Source of the DNA: Symsagittifera roscoffensis
Taxonomy: Eukaryota; Xenacoelomorpha; Acoela; Convolutidae
Direction: 5' to 3'
Assembly: GCF_963678635.1 (NCBI RefSeq)
Contig: NC_087064.1
Location: forward strand, 17,229,802-17,293,801
Length of the DNA: 64,000 nt
In this document: positions 45,000 through 56,790 of the stretch, one piece after another
How positions within the stretch are numbered: position 1 is the stretch's first letter
How the letters are laid out: every line of letters begins with the position of its first letter
The notes under the pieces: model-generated
Database searches by the model: none
What the model was told of the DNA's origin: nothing
What the model saw: only the letters and a program-made list of their open reading frames with translations
Position numbers and translations under genes: made by a program

Positions 45000-46924
45000 T
45001 TAGCTGTTGACAAACGTACCTCCATTTTCCTTTTCTTTAAAAAATCTTTTGCATTTTAGATCGCATTGTCTTTTTGCTGTTCATCTGTGATCAGTTCAAT
45101 TGTCTTGCCGTTAGAGTTGAAAAGCTGGACCTGTTTTTTTTTGTTTTTTTTTTTCGATAACGTTTGCTTACAAGTGCACATGTCATGCTACTACAGCACA
45201 TGTCACATATCATGCTACAAGTGCATATGTCTTTACTGATTCTTCATGAGTCCAAAACCTTTGAGTGAGTCTGCCTTTTACATTGTAGTATTGGTTTCCT
45301 AGGCGTCAATGAGATGCTCAAGAGAGTTTTTGCTGGTCCAAATTGTCCGCCAGAGCAGTGGTTGATGTCATAAGAATAGGATCAAAAACCCTTGGTGTGG
45401 CGTGTTCGCTAAGACAATTAAGCTGTTAGAATGTTACTCTCACGGAAATCATAAAATTGATATACTCAGACAAAACGATCAGCAAAAATTGTATAATAAT
45501 ACGGTTATCTCACACACCTATCAATTAATTTTTACTCAAAAGGCTGGATACAGTACACGAAAACTTGAATTCTTAAACCTAACAGATTGTACTTAGGCAG
45601 TTGAAGACGTACTAAAATGTTTTTTATTCAATCAGTTTTGAGGTTAAAGAACTTCGAAGAGTTGAAGATCGATATCGATTTGCTATAGGTAGTTTTTTTA
45701 TACAAAAATGGGGATTTTGATGACCTACTTTAGAAAAATCTACCTCGTAAGTTTTGTACTGTCCATTAAACCTTAAATGAGAGCCTGAACTATGAGCAGA
45801 GCATTTTGCATGTACTGACGTGCTGTGTGTATCGAGCAAGTTTTATTTCGGCTACAACTTTCAAGCTGTTTCAATCAAATTCAGCAATAAAAGACAAAAA
45901 AAGCTTCTGGAGGACTGTCGTGGCGTATCTGTGATACAAAACAAGAAAGTTTTCGAAAAAGCGATCACTCTTAAATAAAGCCTCAAGGAAAACCTTAAAG
46001 GTTTTGGAGCCGTAAATCATATGGTTGCTACATCATAGCAGACGATGCAAAGCTCTTTGTTTCATTTCAAAACGTGCAAGATGATGAAGTTCAATCAAAA
46101 CTTTCAGCGCGTATGAATTTCTTTAGCGTTCAATTTTAAGTGATTCCAGTAATTGATTTTTATTCTGATTTTGTTACAAATTTATTAGGCAAAGCAGTCA
46201 CTTTTATATACTTTTTGCTATTCTCCTTTCAAAACGTATCATAGATAAAGAAACAACAAAAAACTTTTTTATAGTGTTTTACTTTTTGCCCAACAAGTCT
46301 CTTTCTTTTTCCAAAAATCTATCAGATTCTATATCCTTTTTAAAACGCAACATGCTCGAACTCAAATTTTTTGTTCGTATCTTAAGATAAAAGCCAATCA
46401 CTCACCCCCCCCCCCCCCTCCACCCTAAAATTGACTCCAACCTATTTACTGGGATGGGATCAGAAAAAGAGATCAGAAAAAGAGAAAAACATTACAACAG
46501 TACAAAACCATAATTCCCTTGCGTATCTTCATGCATGGGACACCCAAGGCCCTCCTATAATCGACTATAGTTTATTTACTAGGATGTAACAGAAAAAAAA
46601 GAAAAACATTACAAAAGCATGAACAGGGAAAGTAAATAGAAATGAAACGCAAAAAAAATTGTTGTAAGCTGTGAAAACAATAAAAAAAACAAAAGGAAAA
46701 AACGATGAAAACATTAATTTGACACAATTGGTTATTAGGAACGGAAAACCAGTGCAGTTTTGGATTAGTCCTCACAAAAAGCTAACAGAAAATTTTTGTT
46801 ACTAAATTTTATACTGAATTCAGATTGATTATCTTCATCTTCGCTTCCAAACAAAAATCAAATCGAGACCAAGTTGACACGTATATAAAAAATACGTGTA
46901 TAAAAGTATATAGTTATATATAAA
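45000..46924. other. Non-coding stretch with simple repeats
   Basis: Contains poly-T near 45,130-45,155, an ACATGTCATGCTAC-like doubling near 45,180-45,230, a C homopolymer near 46,405-46,419, and a diverged direct repeat (GAAAAACATTACAA at about 46,482 and 46,602). No gene seen. Confidence 0.4.
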
Positions 46925-47151
46925 TAACCAAAAAACCTCACTCTTGAAGTTGAATTAACAGTAAGACTAAATAAATTAGTACATCATCCTTCGTCATTGT
47001 CACCACCAGACATCATAGCTCAATCTTTACATCTCCATTTATTACAACAGAACTAATACTTGAATACGACAGATATACAAAAAAGACTGTATGTTATATA
47101 ACATTTTATACTCCCTTTTCAGGGCTATCGTACGCATGTATATTTTATTAG
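46925..47151 (+). pseudogene. 3' end of the ATG-less ORF, second copy
   Basis: Reads VELTVRLNKLVHHPSSLSPP, a frame change near 47,035, then PFITTELILEYDRYTKKTV and on to the tail and stop at 47,149-47,151. The intact copy has FEITVKLNN, PFITTEVIYKYDRYTKNT and the same ending. Near the stop most base differences fall in third codon positions, and the overlap with the envelope ATG is kept, with the stop one codon later. Confidence 0.75.
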
Positions 47152-49344
47152 TTTTTTCAAAAAAATATTCCCTATTAGCAAAACTTGATCCCATAAACCA
47201 TAAAAATCCTTCCCCCCGAACAGGACCACAAGATCTCCGTGTGACACACTAAGATTGTGAAGATGATCAACAAAAAACACTACATAAATACGCAATTATT
47301 CATGTCACCCATTGTGGATCTGAACCACAAGATATCGAATCAACAAGCGTAGTAGCTACACTTTACTCAAAAGCCCGAGCTGCAACTTTAAAAGGATATA
47401 AAATCTCAGGAAAATTCTCCGAAAAGAAAATACATTGTTCACAAGTTTCAAGTGGAAACAAAACAGACTCGACTATTGAACTTTATACCAAACTATTTTG
47501 GAAAAAAAATATTTTCTTTTGGTCCTGAAGATTGTAAAAATGAACTCGAACGCTTAAAAAGTCACAAACAAAAACGAATAATTGACACTCTAAGTTTTTA
47601 AGTTTTCTCAGAATCCTCACATCAAGCAGAACTGTAACACTACTAATTTCATGTGCAATTAGACGAGGAAATTCCGTACTATGGCGCATACGGACGTTAA
47701 TTTATGACTTACACTTTAAAAAAGGGATATCCATATTGGAATCAATAATCAGTCAAACTGTAAAGCAGACACAAAAAGTTACATGGTATAGAAAAAAAAT
47801 AACACGTTTTCAAATCTAACCTGAAAATGAAGTAGCATGCAAATAACCCAAATCATTTTTTGAATACGGTATTCAGATATTCTTGTCAAATACGAAGAAG
47901 GTTTCGACAGGAAAACAGTTGAACTAATTCACGACATGCACGAACTAAATAGAAATAGAGAAGACGAAAAGCCTCACATCCCCTAACACTTTTAAAGAAA
48001 AACGGATACTTTGGAGGAAAAATTCGTCCAGAAAACACAGATAGTACAAGATTGCAAGAATTTCACTTAAGATTATTACTTACTTTGGCGCAATCCACTA
48101 TAATTTTTATCACGATATGAAAATAGGTTACACAGCAGGCAGAATTTTCCAAGAACTGTTTCTTTTCGAATTACAAACTATACAATCTCTCGCATAAGCA
48201 GTACTCAAACTACCCTACGAAGAATATCTACTATCGGACAACCGTTCAAGTTTTCTTGACTACGAAGGAAACTTTCATTGGTATTACAATTGCACTAAAA
48301 GGTTTCACCAATTTATGCTTTTGAAGACAAAAGGTGCTACCAACGAATATCAATGTTTTATGAAAAATAAAGTACATTTTGTTGATACTCTATCAAGTCG
48401 AACATTTTTTTGGGATGCAGCTGCTCCATGTGGATCTGAAAATATCCCAAATGTAGGAGAGATTAACCCAAGCAAAGATAAAAGTTATCTACTAACTCCA
48501 TACCCTACTTTCAGGTCACCTATAAAAAAAGTTTTCACCGAAAAGTATACGTGCAATCGCTCGTAACCCAAATACAGATCTAAAATCATTAAAATTTTAC
48601 TCGAAAACCGACATACATCATCACATTAGAATACAAAAACTTCAAAAATTTCTCAAGAAAATGGAATTAATCCAGAGACAAGCAATCGATCAAAACCTAC
48701 CTAATATGCTCGATGAAACAGCAGGTTTTTCCGACATTCACCGACAAGACTACAGTGGATGTTTAAGAGACATCAAAAACTTTATATACCTAAAGTGAGA
48801 AAAATATCGCTCACAAGATAATTCTCCAATCAATAGTTTTAGTTTTTTACACATCAAAAATTAACTCCTAGCTTTTCTTTTCTCGCTTTTGAAAAGAATC
48901 TACAATACATAGGCAAAAAATACACAAATCAGTAGACAAACTAGCGTTGAACGCATTTTAATTGCAGGATTTTTTGAAATAATTTCAACCTCAATTAATT
49001 AAATCCTTCTTGACGCACAAGTCAGTGAATACAAAAAAAAAATCAATGAAAACGAATATGATACTCCACAAGATAATACGAACACAACACCTAGAGCATC
49101 ATCTCATTTACATAATTTACACAATAACCAGCTCTATCATTAGTACCACAAAGCTATCGAAATACACTTTCGACCTCCGAATGAACAATACATACTCACA
49201 GTATTGCACTATATATGAGATTGCCCTATATCTCATATAGCACTTCAACAACGAACTATAGATGACACATATGAACAAAATGTAGAAAAACCACACACCT
49301 TAATTTTTCATTCTCAGAATAATAATCTTTTTAGCACACGATGA
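47136..49344 (+). pseudogene. Envelope glycoprotein pseudogene, second copy
   Basis: Homologous to 8518-11136. It starts at the equivalent ATG and loses the frame within the signal peptide region. The longest open piece (48,315-48,566) preserves KVHFVDTLSSRTFFWDAAAP and the following Cys, Tyr and Pro residues. Further downstream pieces matching the pre-membrane region (about 48,600-48,830) survive with stops, and the membrane anchor region is partly deleted (around 48,865). It ends at the ATGA shared with the next ORF. Confidence 0.85.
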
Positions 49345-49881
49345 GCCGACAAGTTGGATCCGTCAACAGTTCCTTTTCTTATCCATCCAATCTCCAACGT
49401 CACGATTCCCTCATTTCAATTTCAGACCTCACCTCAGATGACTCAACTCAAATAGTTTTTAATACTACCTCTAATTTTAATTAATCCGATTATGAAACTC
49501 CTGATGAACTCCTCGACTCTGACTACAAAAACTACGGTACTTCCCCTCAATCAATTCACCACCATAGACTCAAATCAAACACTGAACCGATTTATTACAC
49601 AAAAGCTAACCGATTCTCTATCAACCAATATGACCACACTGTCCCTAGATATAGGGAAGTTTCACCATACGACGATGACCCTAACATCAACCCACAACTA
49701 ATTGAAAAACTCTTCATCAAACCAGATTATATCTTGCATCATGACAGCATAAACAAAAAATTCGACCACATCATAGATCACGCATTAATAACCAATAAAA
49801 CTTATGAGCCTTTCTTCAACAAATTCAATCACTTTGCACTAACATTCAACTTTCTCACACCACAGTAACGAGATATTCACT
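49341..49881 (+). pseudogene. Last ORF of the retroelement, second copy, cut by the gap
   Basis: Starts MSRQVGS at the ATGA overlap, as in the intact element (MSRQLGS). After a stop near 49,482 and a deletion of several hundred bases it aligns with the region around 12,130-12,370, for example KKFDHIIDHALITNKTYEPF against RKFDHIISEALTNTQAYESF. The homologous sequence is lost at the N run. Confidence 0.8.
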
Positions 49882-50081
49882 NNNNNNNNNNNNNNNNNNN
49901 NNNNNNNNNNNNNNNNNNNNNNNNNNNNNNNNNNNNNNNNNNNNNNNNNNNNNNNNNNNNNNNNNNNNNNNNNNNNNNNNNNNNNNNNNNNNNNNNNNNN
50001 NNNNNNNNNNNNNNNNNNNNNNNNNNNNNNNNNNNNNNNNNNNNNNNNNNNNNNNNNNNNNNNNNNNNNNNNNNNNNNNNN
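49882..50081. other. Assembly gap (200 N)
   Basis: Exactly 200 N, probably a scaffold gap of nominal size. It interrupts the second retroelement copy, so the rest of that copy, including any LTR, is missing or placed elsewhere. Confidence 0.98.
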
Positions 50082-51090
50082 TACGAAAATTTTAGTTCAA
50101 ATATTTGTTTCAGCTTTTTTCATTTTTTTTGACGCTTAATGTTTTTTTATATTTGTGTTGTTTGTGTTTTTTTTATGCTTGTAGTGTCCGCTTTGTCTTT
50201 TGGTTTGATTTGATTCCAGATGTGCAGAACAGTTGATCAAACATTAAATAAAAATAACAAATATTGCTCCTTTTAGTTTGTTGTTTTGTTTTTTTTTGTT
50301 TCCCGGTAGAAGTTTCGGTAGAAGATTTGTTTTTTGGTGTTTTTTCCTTTTTCTGAAAAAAAGGATCATAAACTAAACAATTTTTGGTACTTCAAAACCT
50401 GTCAAATTGTAGGAAATAAGTAAATGTCAGATTTGCTGTTTCCATTTTATTAGTTTGCTTCGTATTCTCAAAAAAAATTAGTTTTCAAAGTTATTCGTTT
50501 ATTGGTTGGTGCGGCACTTATGGTAGTGAATGAAAATTTTCAAGGCAACTGTAGTAGTGAAAGGCCACACTACCGGTTCTGGACGGTTGTAATTTATAAA
50601 AAAGAATGTCTTTTATCTATACAGAAGAAGATATATAGTTTTCTACAATCAAACATGTTTTTAAAAATCACTACCATTTTTTTAGGTAGAACAAATTGAT
50701 TTTCAAAGGTCTTTAAACAACCCATAAACACCTTATTGAGCAAATCTGCTAAGCTGCATAGGAAACTTTTCACTGACAATTTTTGATCGAAAAATTGCTT
50801 TTTTTTGAGCGCGTGAACCCACTTCAAAATTGTAAAATTTCAGCAACTGGGGAGCAATTTTTTGGTGGAGAGATGGTCGAACCGAAAAGGAAGGAGGGAA
50901 GGCGTCAAAAATCCCCTCTAACTCAAATTGAATTGTTTAGCTACAAGTGCAAAAATGACAGACTAATCTGAAAAGAAACGAATGACTTCTTTGTTAAAGA
51001 GTTATGCAGCAGATACTTCTGATGTTTTTGAACCATTCACGAAAAATCACATCTAAAATTTTGAAATTTTTTTTGGTAATGATTAGGCCA
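50082..51090. repeat. Direct repeat of unknown type, copy 1
   Basis: Shares blocks in the same order with 51,335-52,520: AAATTTAGTTCA-like start, TTTGTGTTGTTTGTGTTTTT, GTTTTCAAGGCAACTGTAG-like block, GTGAAAGGCCACA, GGTGGAGAGATGGTCGA and GACTTCTTTG followed by AAAGAGTT. About 1.0-1.2 kb with moderate divergence. No ORF is conserved between copies, so it is probably an old non-autonomous element or segmental duplication. Confidence 0.75.
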
Positions 51091-51334
51091 AATCTGATAT
51101 CATGGGCTAATCAAAACAAGAGACCTATGTTTATAATTAGTTACGGCCGATTAGAAAAAATTTGTGGACTTCAAAAAAGTCAAAAGTTTGAACTTTCGAT
51201 TGTTTTTTAGAAACTTGTTGACTTTTCCTAAAAACTATCCCATCAAAACTGCGGTCAAAACTCGGACAAAATAACTAGTTGCGATAAACTATTCTGCTGA
51301 AGAAGAGGAAGTATTTTGTGAAAAAAACTTTGTC

Positions 51335-52520
51335 CTCAGGCATTCGAAAAATTTAGTTCATATATTTGTTTCAACTTTTTTCATTTTTTTGACGTTTAAT
51401 GTTTTTTATGTTTGTGTTGTTTGTGTTTTTCTTATGTTTGTGTTGCTCCGCTTTGTCTCTGGGTTCGATGCGAATCCACGTGTGCAGAATAGTTTATCAA
51501 ATATTCAATAATAAATGTTTTTTTAGTAAGTTATCATAAACTGAAGGTGTGATGATCTTAATTCAATCCGAAAAAAAATTCCGAAACATTACATTACGTG
51601 GCCAAACAGTGAATTTTGTGCATTGTAAGCGGATTCCGCAAAAAGGACGCTCCTTTTGTTCTTCTTTTGTTCTTAACTTTCCTTTGATCGTTCCGACAAA
51701 ATTTCCACATGTTTAAAGACTTGTCTCTGGAGTCCAGGAACATACAGACACAAAATTGTGCTCCTATCCAGTGCACAGTTTGGCCTCGTGATGTACTTGG
51801 AAAATTTTTGTAATTAAAAGGGTTTTCAAAACTCAAAAAAAAAACCTGTCAAACTTGTAGAAAACAGTAATTTTCAGATTTGCCGTTTCCAGTTTTTTGT
51901 TTCTTTTGAGTTCAAACATCAAAATTAGTCTTTTATTGGTTGGTCCGACAACTATGGTACTGAATGACAGTTTTCAAGGCAACTGTAGTAGTGAAAGGCC
52001 ACAAGACCGGTTGTGGACGGTTTGTATATAGTGCAAATGAGTGTTTTTTCTCTATACAGAATAGGGTTTATAGTTTTTTACAGGCAAACCGGTTTTTAAA
52101 AAGTTTTAGGTAGACTAAATTAATTTTCAAAGGTTTTTCAACAACGCAAAAACGCCTTGTTGTGGAAAACAGCTTAGCAGCACATTGAAACTTTTTGCCA
52201 AAACATTGCTTTTTTGCGCGTGTACTCACTTCAATATTAGTGTGGCAGATCAGTCGAAATTTATTATGGTAAGTTTCTAGCAACCGGGTGAAGAGATGGT
52301 CGAAAAGAAAAAATTTTTGGGTGGAGAGATGGTCGATCCAAAAAAAGAAGGAAGGAAGGCGTCAGACTTCTTTGACAACATGTGTAACGATGACAGACTA
52401 ATATGAAAAGAATCCGAAGACTTCTTTGTCAAAGAGTTGTGCAGCCGGTAGTTGTGATGTTTTAAAACAATTCACAAAAAAAATTACCTCAAATAACTCA
52501 AGTGAGCTAATTTCAGACTC
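51335..52520. repeat. Direct repeat of unknown type, copy 2
   Basis: Same block order as copy 1, with extra internal sequence (about 51,540-51,840) and a doubled GAGATGGTCGA segment near 52,292-52,335. Same orientation as copy 1, about 250 bp away. Confidence 0.75.
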
Positions 52521-52676
52521 TTGTTTCCTGGGTGGTTTGAAAACAACAGAACTATCTGCTGCACAATACCCTCTAACAAAGAAGCCCTTGAATTCTATTC
52601 AGTTAACCTATAATGCTAGTCATGATTGACATATGTTTACAGAACAACAGCGGGTTAGATTCAACTACTAGCAGGC

Positions 52677-52683
52677 TATAAAT
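52677..52683 (+). promoter_or_regulatory. Candidate TATA box of the saposin-like gene
   Basis: TATAAAT about 140 bases before the ATG, in otherwise unremarkable AT-rich DNA. Transcription would start near 52,707, leaving a 5' untranslated region of about 110 bases. Confidence 0.4.
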
Positions 52684-52820
52684 TAAACAAATTAGCAACA
52701 AATTCATCATTAATTAAATCTGAGCGCTCAATTTAGTTAACTAAATAACTGAGCAAATTCAATTTATCCATCGAAAAACAGACATAAGAGCATAGCTCTA
52801 GAATTATTCAATTCAAAAAA

Positions 52821-53123
52821 ATGGTTGTAGCTATTTTGATTTCATCCATTTTGCTGGCAAACTTGTTTGCTTCTGAGGCTTCTATACTAAGCGGTGTAGC
52901 TTCAGTTGGTTGCACGGCATGCAAGGGAGTCTTGACTGCCCTTGATGATCTTTTCGATCCATCCTCGATTGATTTGAAAAAGTGTTGCGAGAAACTGTCA
53001 TGCACTGAAGCCAAAAAAGTGTGCCTTGAGTTCGCAGAAAACTTTGAAGATTCTTTCCTGGAGCTTTTTGCAGCATTGTTGGACCCAGCTTCTTTCTGCG
53101 GTGATATGGGAATATGTTCATAA
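52821..53123 (+). CDS. Secreted saposin-like (SapB) protein, 100 aa
   Basis: The N-terminal signal peptide (MVVAILISSILLANLFASEA, cleavage near residue 20) is followed by one saposin-B-type domain. Cysteines are at 31, 34, 55, 56, 61, 68, 93 and 99. The CxxC start, the 25-residue spacing from 68 to 93 and the CGDMGIC end match the six-Cys pattern (31-99, 34-93, third pair 61-68 or 56-68), and two extra Cys are present. The domain is acidic. Family members bind lipids or membranes, and some from worms and amoebae form pores and act in digestion or immunity; which applies here cannot be told from sequence. No intron is visible. TATA-like and AATAAA signals flank it. It is the only intact non-transposon gene in the window. 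Confidence 0.8.
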   Translation: MVVAILISSILLANLFASEASILSGVASVGCTACKGVLTALDDLFDPSSIDLKKCCEKLSCTEAKKVCLEFAENFEDSFLELFAALLDPASFCGDMGICS

Positions 53124-53184
53124 TTGATTATAGGACCGAGCTTCTTTCTGCGGTGATATGGGAATATCTTGGTAATTGATTAAT
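53081..53184 (+). repeat. 52-bp tandem duplication of the saposin-like gene's 3' end
   Basis: 53081-53132 and 53133-53184 are near-identical (GGACCcAGCTTCTTTCTGCG and on through ATGGGAATAT). The first copy encodes the last 13 or so residues and the stop. The second lies in the 3' untranslated region and keeps most of the same sequence. Confidence 0.9.
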
Positions 53185-53217
53185 GAAAAAAGCATACCAT
53201 GATTTAACACCATATAT

Positions 53218-53223
53218 AATAAA
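53218..53223 (+). terminator. Candidate polyadenylation signal AATAAA
   Basis: AATAAA 95 bases after the stop codon of the saposin-like gene, in the sense orientation. Confidence 0.5.
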
Positions 53224-55965
53224 TCTTGAATTCAAATCTTGAGCTGCATTGTTTCACTGTCGTACTCAGTTCGCATTATCATAATAAAAAATACAAAAAG
53301 AAAGATAGAAAGCAGACATGAGTGCTGGTGTTCAAGCAGCAAAAAAGTATCGGTCATATCATTTGATTTTTTAAAAAAAAAACTGTTTACTTTTGTGGCT
53401 TTTTGTACCGAGATATGAACCAAAATTCAGTGTCAACAAACTATTTTGTTTGTTTAGTAAGTTTTCAATCGGAGTTGATTAGAAATTGAACAGCGCAGTA
53501 ATTGGAACTACTTAAGTTTAATTTGATGCACTGGTTTGCAGTCGTAAGCTGTTCGAGTAAAACAAACTTTAAAGAACCTAGTGTGTTGAAATATTGCAAA
53601 GCTGGAAAACATGTAAGGTTTCCGAAACAACGTACCACGCCATGAAGCAAAAACAGTGATACAAGCTCTTGGAACATTTCAAGTTGCTTGGAAAAATTGC
53701 ATTCACTTAAAAAAGAAAATTAATCTGAAGAAATTTTCTGAAGCAATCAAACTTGTTAAGAAAAGTTAAAATTGTTGTTAAAACCACAATTGATATGTAT
53801 AAAATTGAAGATTCCTGTAGACTTTCAAGATTTGCAAATAGTTAGAAATTTTGTGAAGTAAACTATTCGAGTGATTAAACGTTACAACACGTCAAGTTGT
53901 TTTGATTGAACCGATTACTTTACAAAAAAAACTAAATCACTTTGGAAAGTTTTATTGAATGGTGGAAAACCATGCAGTTAATGATACAGTTGAACTTTCG
54001 AGTGATGGAAAATTGATATTTGTCAAATATTATCTGTAAATTCAAGCAATGGAAATTGTGACCGATCCATTTTTTGGCTAAAACTGAGTCGCTAAAAATT
54101 AAAGGCGAGCTCAGAAGCTCAGAACATTGCATTGAAATAAATTATTTTAATGATTCAAATTGGTACGCAATTCTTAAAACGTTTGAAACAGATTTTGCGA
54201 TTTCAAAGGTTTTGATGGCTGAAACAGATTCCTAATAATTTTGTAGAAATAACCTACTCAATCGATGAGACTTTGACTTATTTCAAGTTTTCTTAAGTGA
54301 AGTGAGCTACCAAACACTGGGAGTGAAATATAATAATTCAAAGAAATAAACTGGTTGAAAGTTATTAGTTTTTGTAGCAAGATACTCAATCGGCGAAACT
54401 TTGATTCTTTTTAAGTTTGTTCACTTGAATAGACTTCAACAAAAATTTATTTCTGCTGCAAATTTTTTAGGACAGGTAAAAGACAATTTGATTTGTTTAA
54501 GTATCTTTAGAAAAAATGAATCATTTCTTTTTTCTAAAGCAAGCTATCATGCGAGTAAACTTCGAAATATATGAATCTGTTTAATGACCCAAAATTATTT
54601 GGAAAAATATCAAGATACATGTAACAAATCATCGACTGAAAAAAAATTGACGCTTTTTTTTGTTTTAATGACATGAATTGGTTAAAAAAAACGGTTCTGC
54701 TTTTCCAAAAAAATATCTAAAGCCTTTTAATACCAAGTTTTATCATGAGTTATTTGCAGTTGATTTGATAGCTTGAATAACAAAAAATGATTGTGTTTTT
54801 AATGTTTATTTAGAAGTTTAGAATCTTCAGTATTAAGAGTTTGTAAGTTTAACATTTTAAAGATATATTGATAGCAGTTTCGAATTTGGCGCCACTCAAC
54901 TAATTCTCAAAAATTTTTGACGTTTTCAAGACAATCTGTTAAGACTGTTGGCCGTAATTTAAAACAAAATCTTCAGTGGAATATTATGATTACAAACAAA
55001 CATGAAAAAATGTTTTCGAGTATTCATGTTTCGACATAATCTTAAACAATTTTTGAATAATTTGCTTTCATAAAACTTGCGCTGCGTTTGAAAAAAGATA
55101 CTGAGATTTTAAAATCCAAATTACAAAAAAATATAATTCAGAGACTAGTAAGCCTAATAGGTTAACTTTCTTGAATAGTGAGGGGATCTTTTTTTTTCAA
55201 ATCTGAGAGAAACTGAAACTTGTCTAATTACTTACTTTTTCTTAAATTAACAAAAAAACTCAAAAACTAGTCAACTATTCAAAAATTCGAAGTGCAATAT
55301 CCATTTAAACTTGATGAGTGTTTACGCTGAGACGTATTTTTTGCAATTTGGAATAAATTTTGTTATCAAAATAAACAAGACTGAAGTCAAAACCCTGAAT
55401 CTTCTGGTTGTATTTGAAGCTCTAAAACATCACTCCGATGAAATTTTTTTCTAATTGAAATTGTGTAAAATAAAAAAAAAACTAAAAAAAAAGAATTTGA
55501 TTTTTTTTCTGAGAAGCGACGCAAATTAGAACAATTTACCATCATTTTTGAATAATTTCTGAGAGGATGAAGTCAGTGTTTATCCTTTTTTCATTCGTTC
55601 AACAGACAGTCAGAACATAAAGAGTGTTCGTATCAGTGCAGAGTTGGTATCAGTAACAATGTCGAATAATTGCGTATCGTTTTAGAACAAAAGGTCTGAT
55701 GATTTCTATTAGTAATACCTTTTTCAAATCAATTTCGCGATCATTTTCAAAAAATAACTCACGACATTGTCCCTATTCAACGCGGCTCAGAAAACGTATC
55801 AACCTGATTTGAGGCAAAGATTTAGGTCTTATGATCACGCTAATATATTTAACGGGCTATGCACAGATTGTAAAGGATTCAAATCATTTTCATCATTTTT
55901 TCAGTGAAATTGACAGGGAATCAGAACACCATGATCAGAGCAGCTTAGGCTAAACTGACAATCAT
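53224..55965. other. Gene-free AT-rich stretch
   Basis: About 2.7 kb of AT-rich, unique-looking DNA with frequent stops in all frames. No gene, repeat or element recognised. Confidence 0.45.
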
Positions 55966-56790
55966 TTCAAATAGGGTCAAATTTAAACAAAAAGCGTTTA
56001 ATTAGGGCCAAATAGGGTCAAATTGGGTCAAAATCATGCCCAAGATGGTGTGGGTTTTTTCCAACCCCTATAGAATACAACCTGTTTTCACTCGTATTTG
56101 CTTTTTGTAAGTTTTTTGTTCTTCTAATGAAAATAATACAAAAAGTTGCTTGAAAAAGATCATACGTTACTTGCATGAAATAAAAGTTATAGAAATTTGT
56201 GCACTCTTTCACGCTGACATGTTAGTTAATACAAGAAAAATTAAAAAAGCGTTAAAGCTTGCTATTTTGCCTGACATGTTGAGGGTTGTTTTTCTTCGAG
56301 AAAAATTACCTTGATTCTGCAATTTACTGTCTTGGATACCTCAAACAACCTTGCCCAATATGGTGTGGGTCCTTTCGAATCCCCTTCAGAAAACAAACTT
56401 TTCTCTGTTATTGACTCTTTTCAAAGTTTTTGTCTCCCTAAAAAGTTATTAGAAAAAAATATCTTAGTTAATTGCAAGAAATAAATGTTAAGGTAGAATT
56501 TTCTACCGTTTGCTACAAGTAGCTTTTTGATCACGTTGTTCACGTGCCTTGATATTTGTGGCAAGTGGGTTGAATACTCAATTGCAAACACATCTAGGTT
56601 CTCAAAGAGCTGCGTAAAATAATGGTTACACCGCAAAACTTTTTTTTTGATCATTTAACAGTCAGGTTTGACTCAAGTTGTGATAAACTAGGCTCCAATT
56701 GTGTGGCCAATATAAAAAAGCAAGCGATCAAACCCTTTAGAGACATTTAATGACAATTTGTTGGGCAGATAATTGAAAACTTATTCAGTG
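55966..56790. repeat. Diverged direct repeats and AGGGTCAAAT words
   Basis: AGGGTCAAAT and close variants occur four times between 55,973 and 56,030. A segment starting TGCCCAAGATGGTGTGGG (about 56,037) recurs diverged at about 56,352 (TTGCCCAATATGGTGTGGG), and the preceding GAAAAATTACCTTGATTCTG block (about 56,300) recurs near 57,880. This is an old tandem repeat, period about 310 bp, later interrupted by the inverted-repeat elements. Confidence 0.6.

Larger units (their letters stand above)
46925..49881 (+). mobile_element. Broken second copy of the envelope-bearing retroelement (3' part)
   Basis: Corresponds to about 8,310-12,370 of the intact element: the end of the ATG-less ORF, then the envelope gene, then the start and part of the last ORF, in the same order and orientation. 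Many stops and frame changes and several deletions make it about 1.1 kb shorter. It runs directly into the assembly gap. No gag or pol lies upstream. Confidence 0.88.

Noticed and set aside
46405-46419. C homopolymer as a functional element
   Set aside because: A simple-sequence run, length prone to error, with no associated gene.
48315-48566. 83-codon ORF as an independent gene
   Set aside because: It is a surviving open piece of the envelope pseudogene; homology continues on both sides in other frames.
52882-53121. - strand ORF opposite the saposin-like gene
   Set aside because: Antisense shadow; the + strand ORF has a signal peptide and a family Cys pattern.
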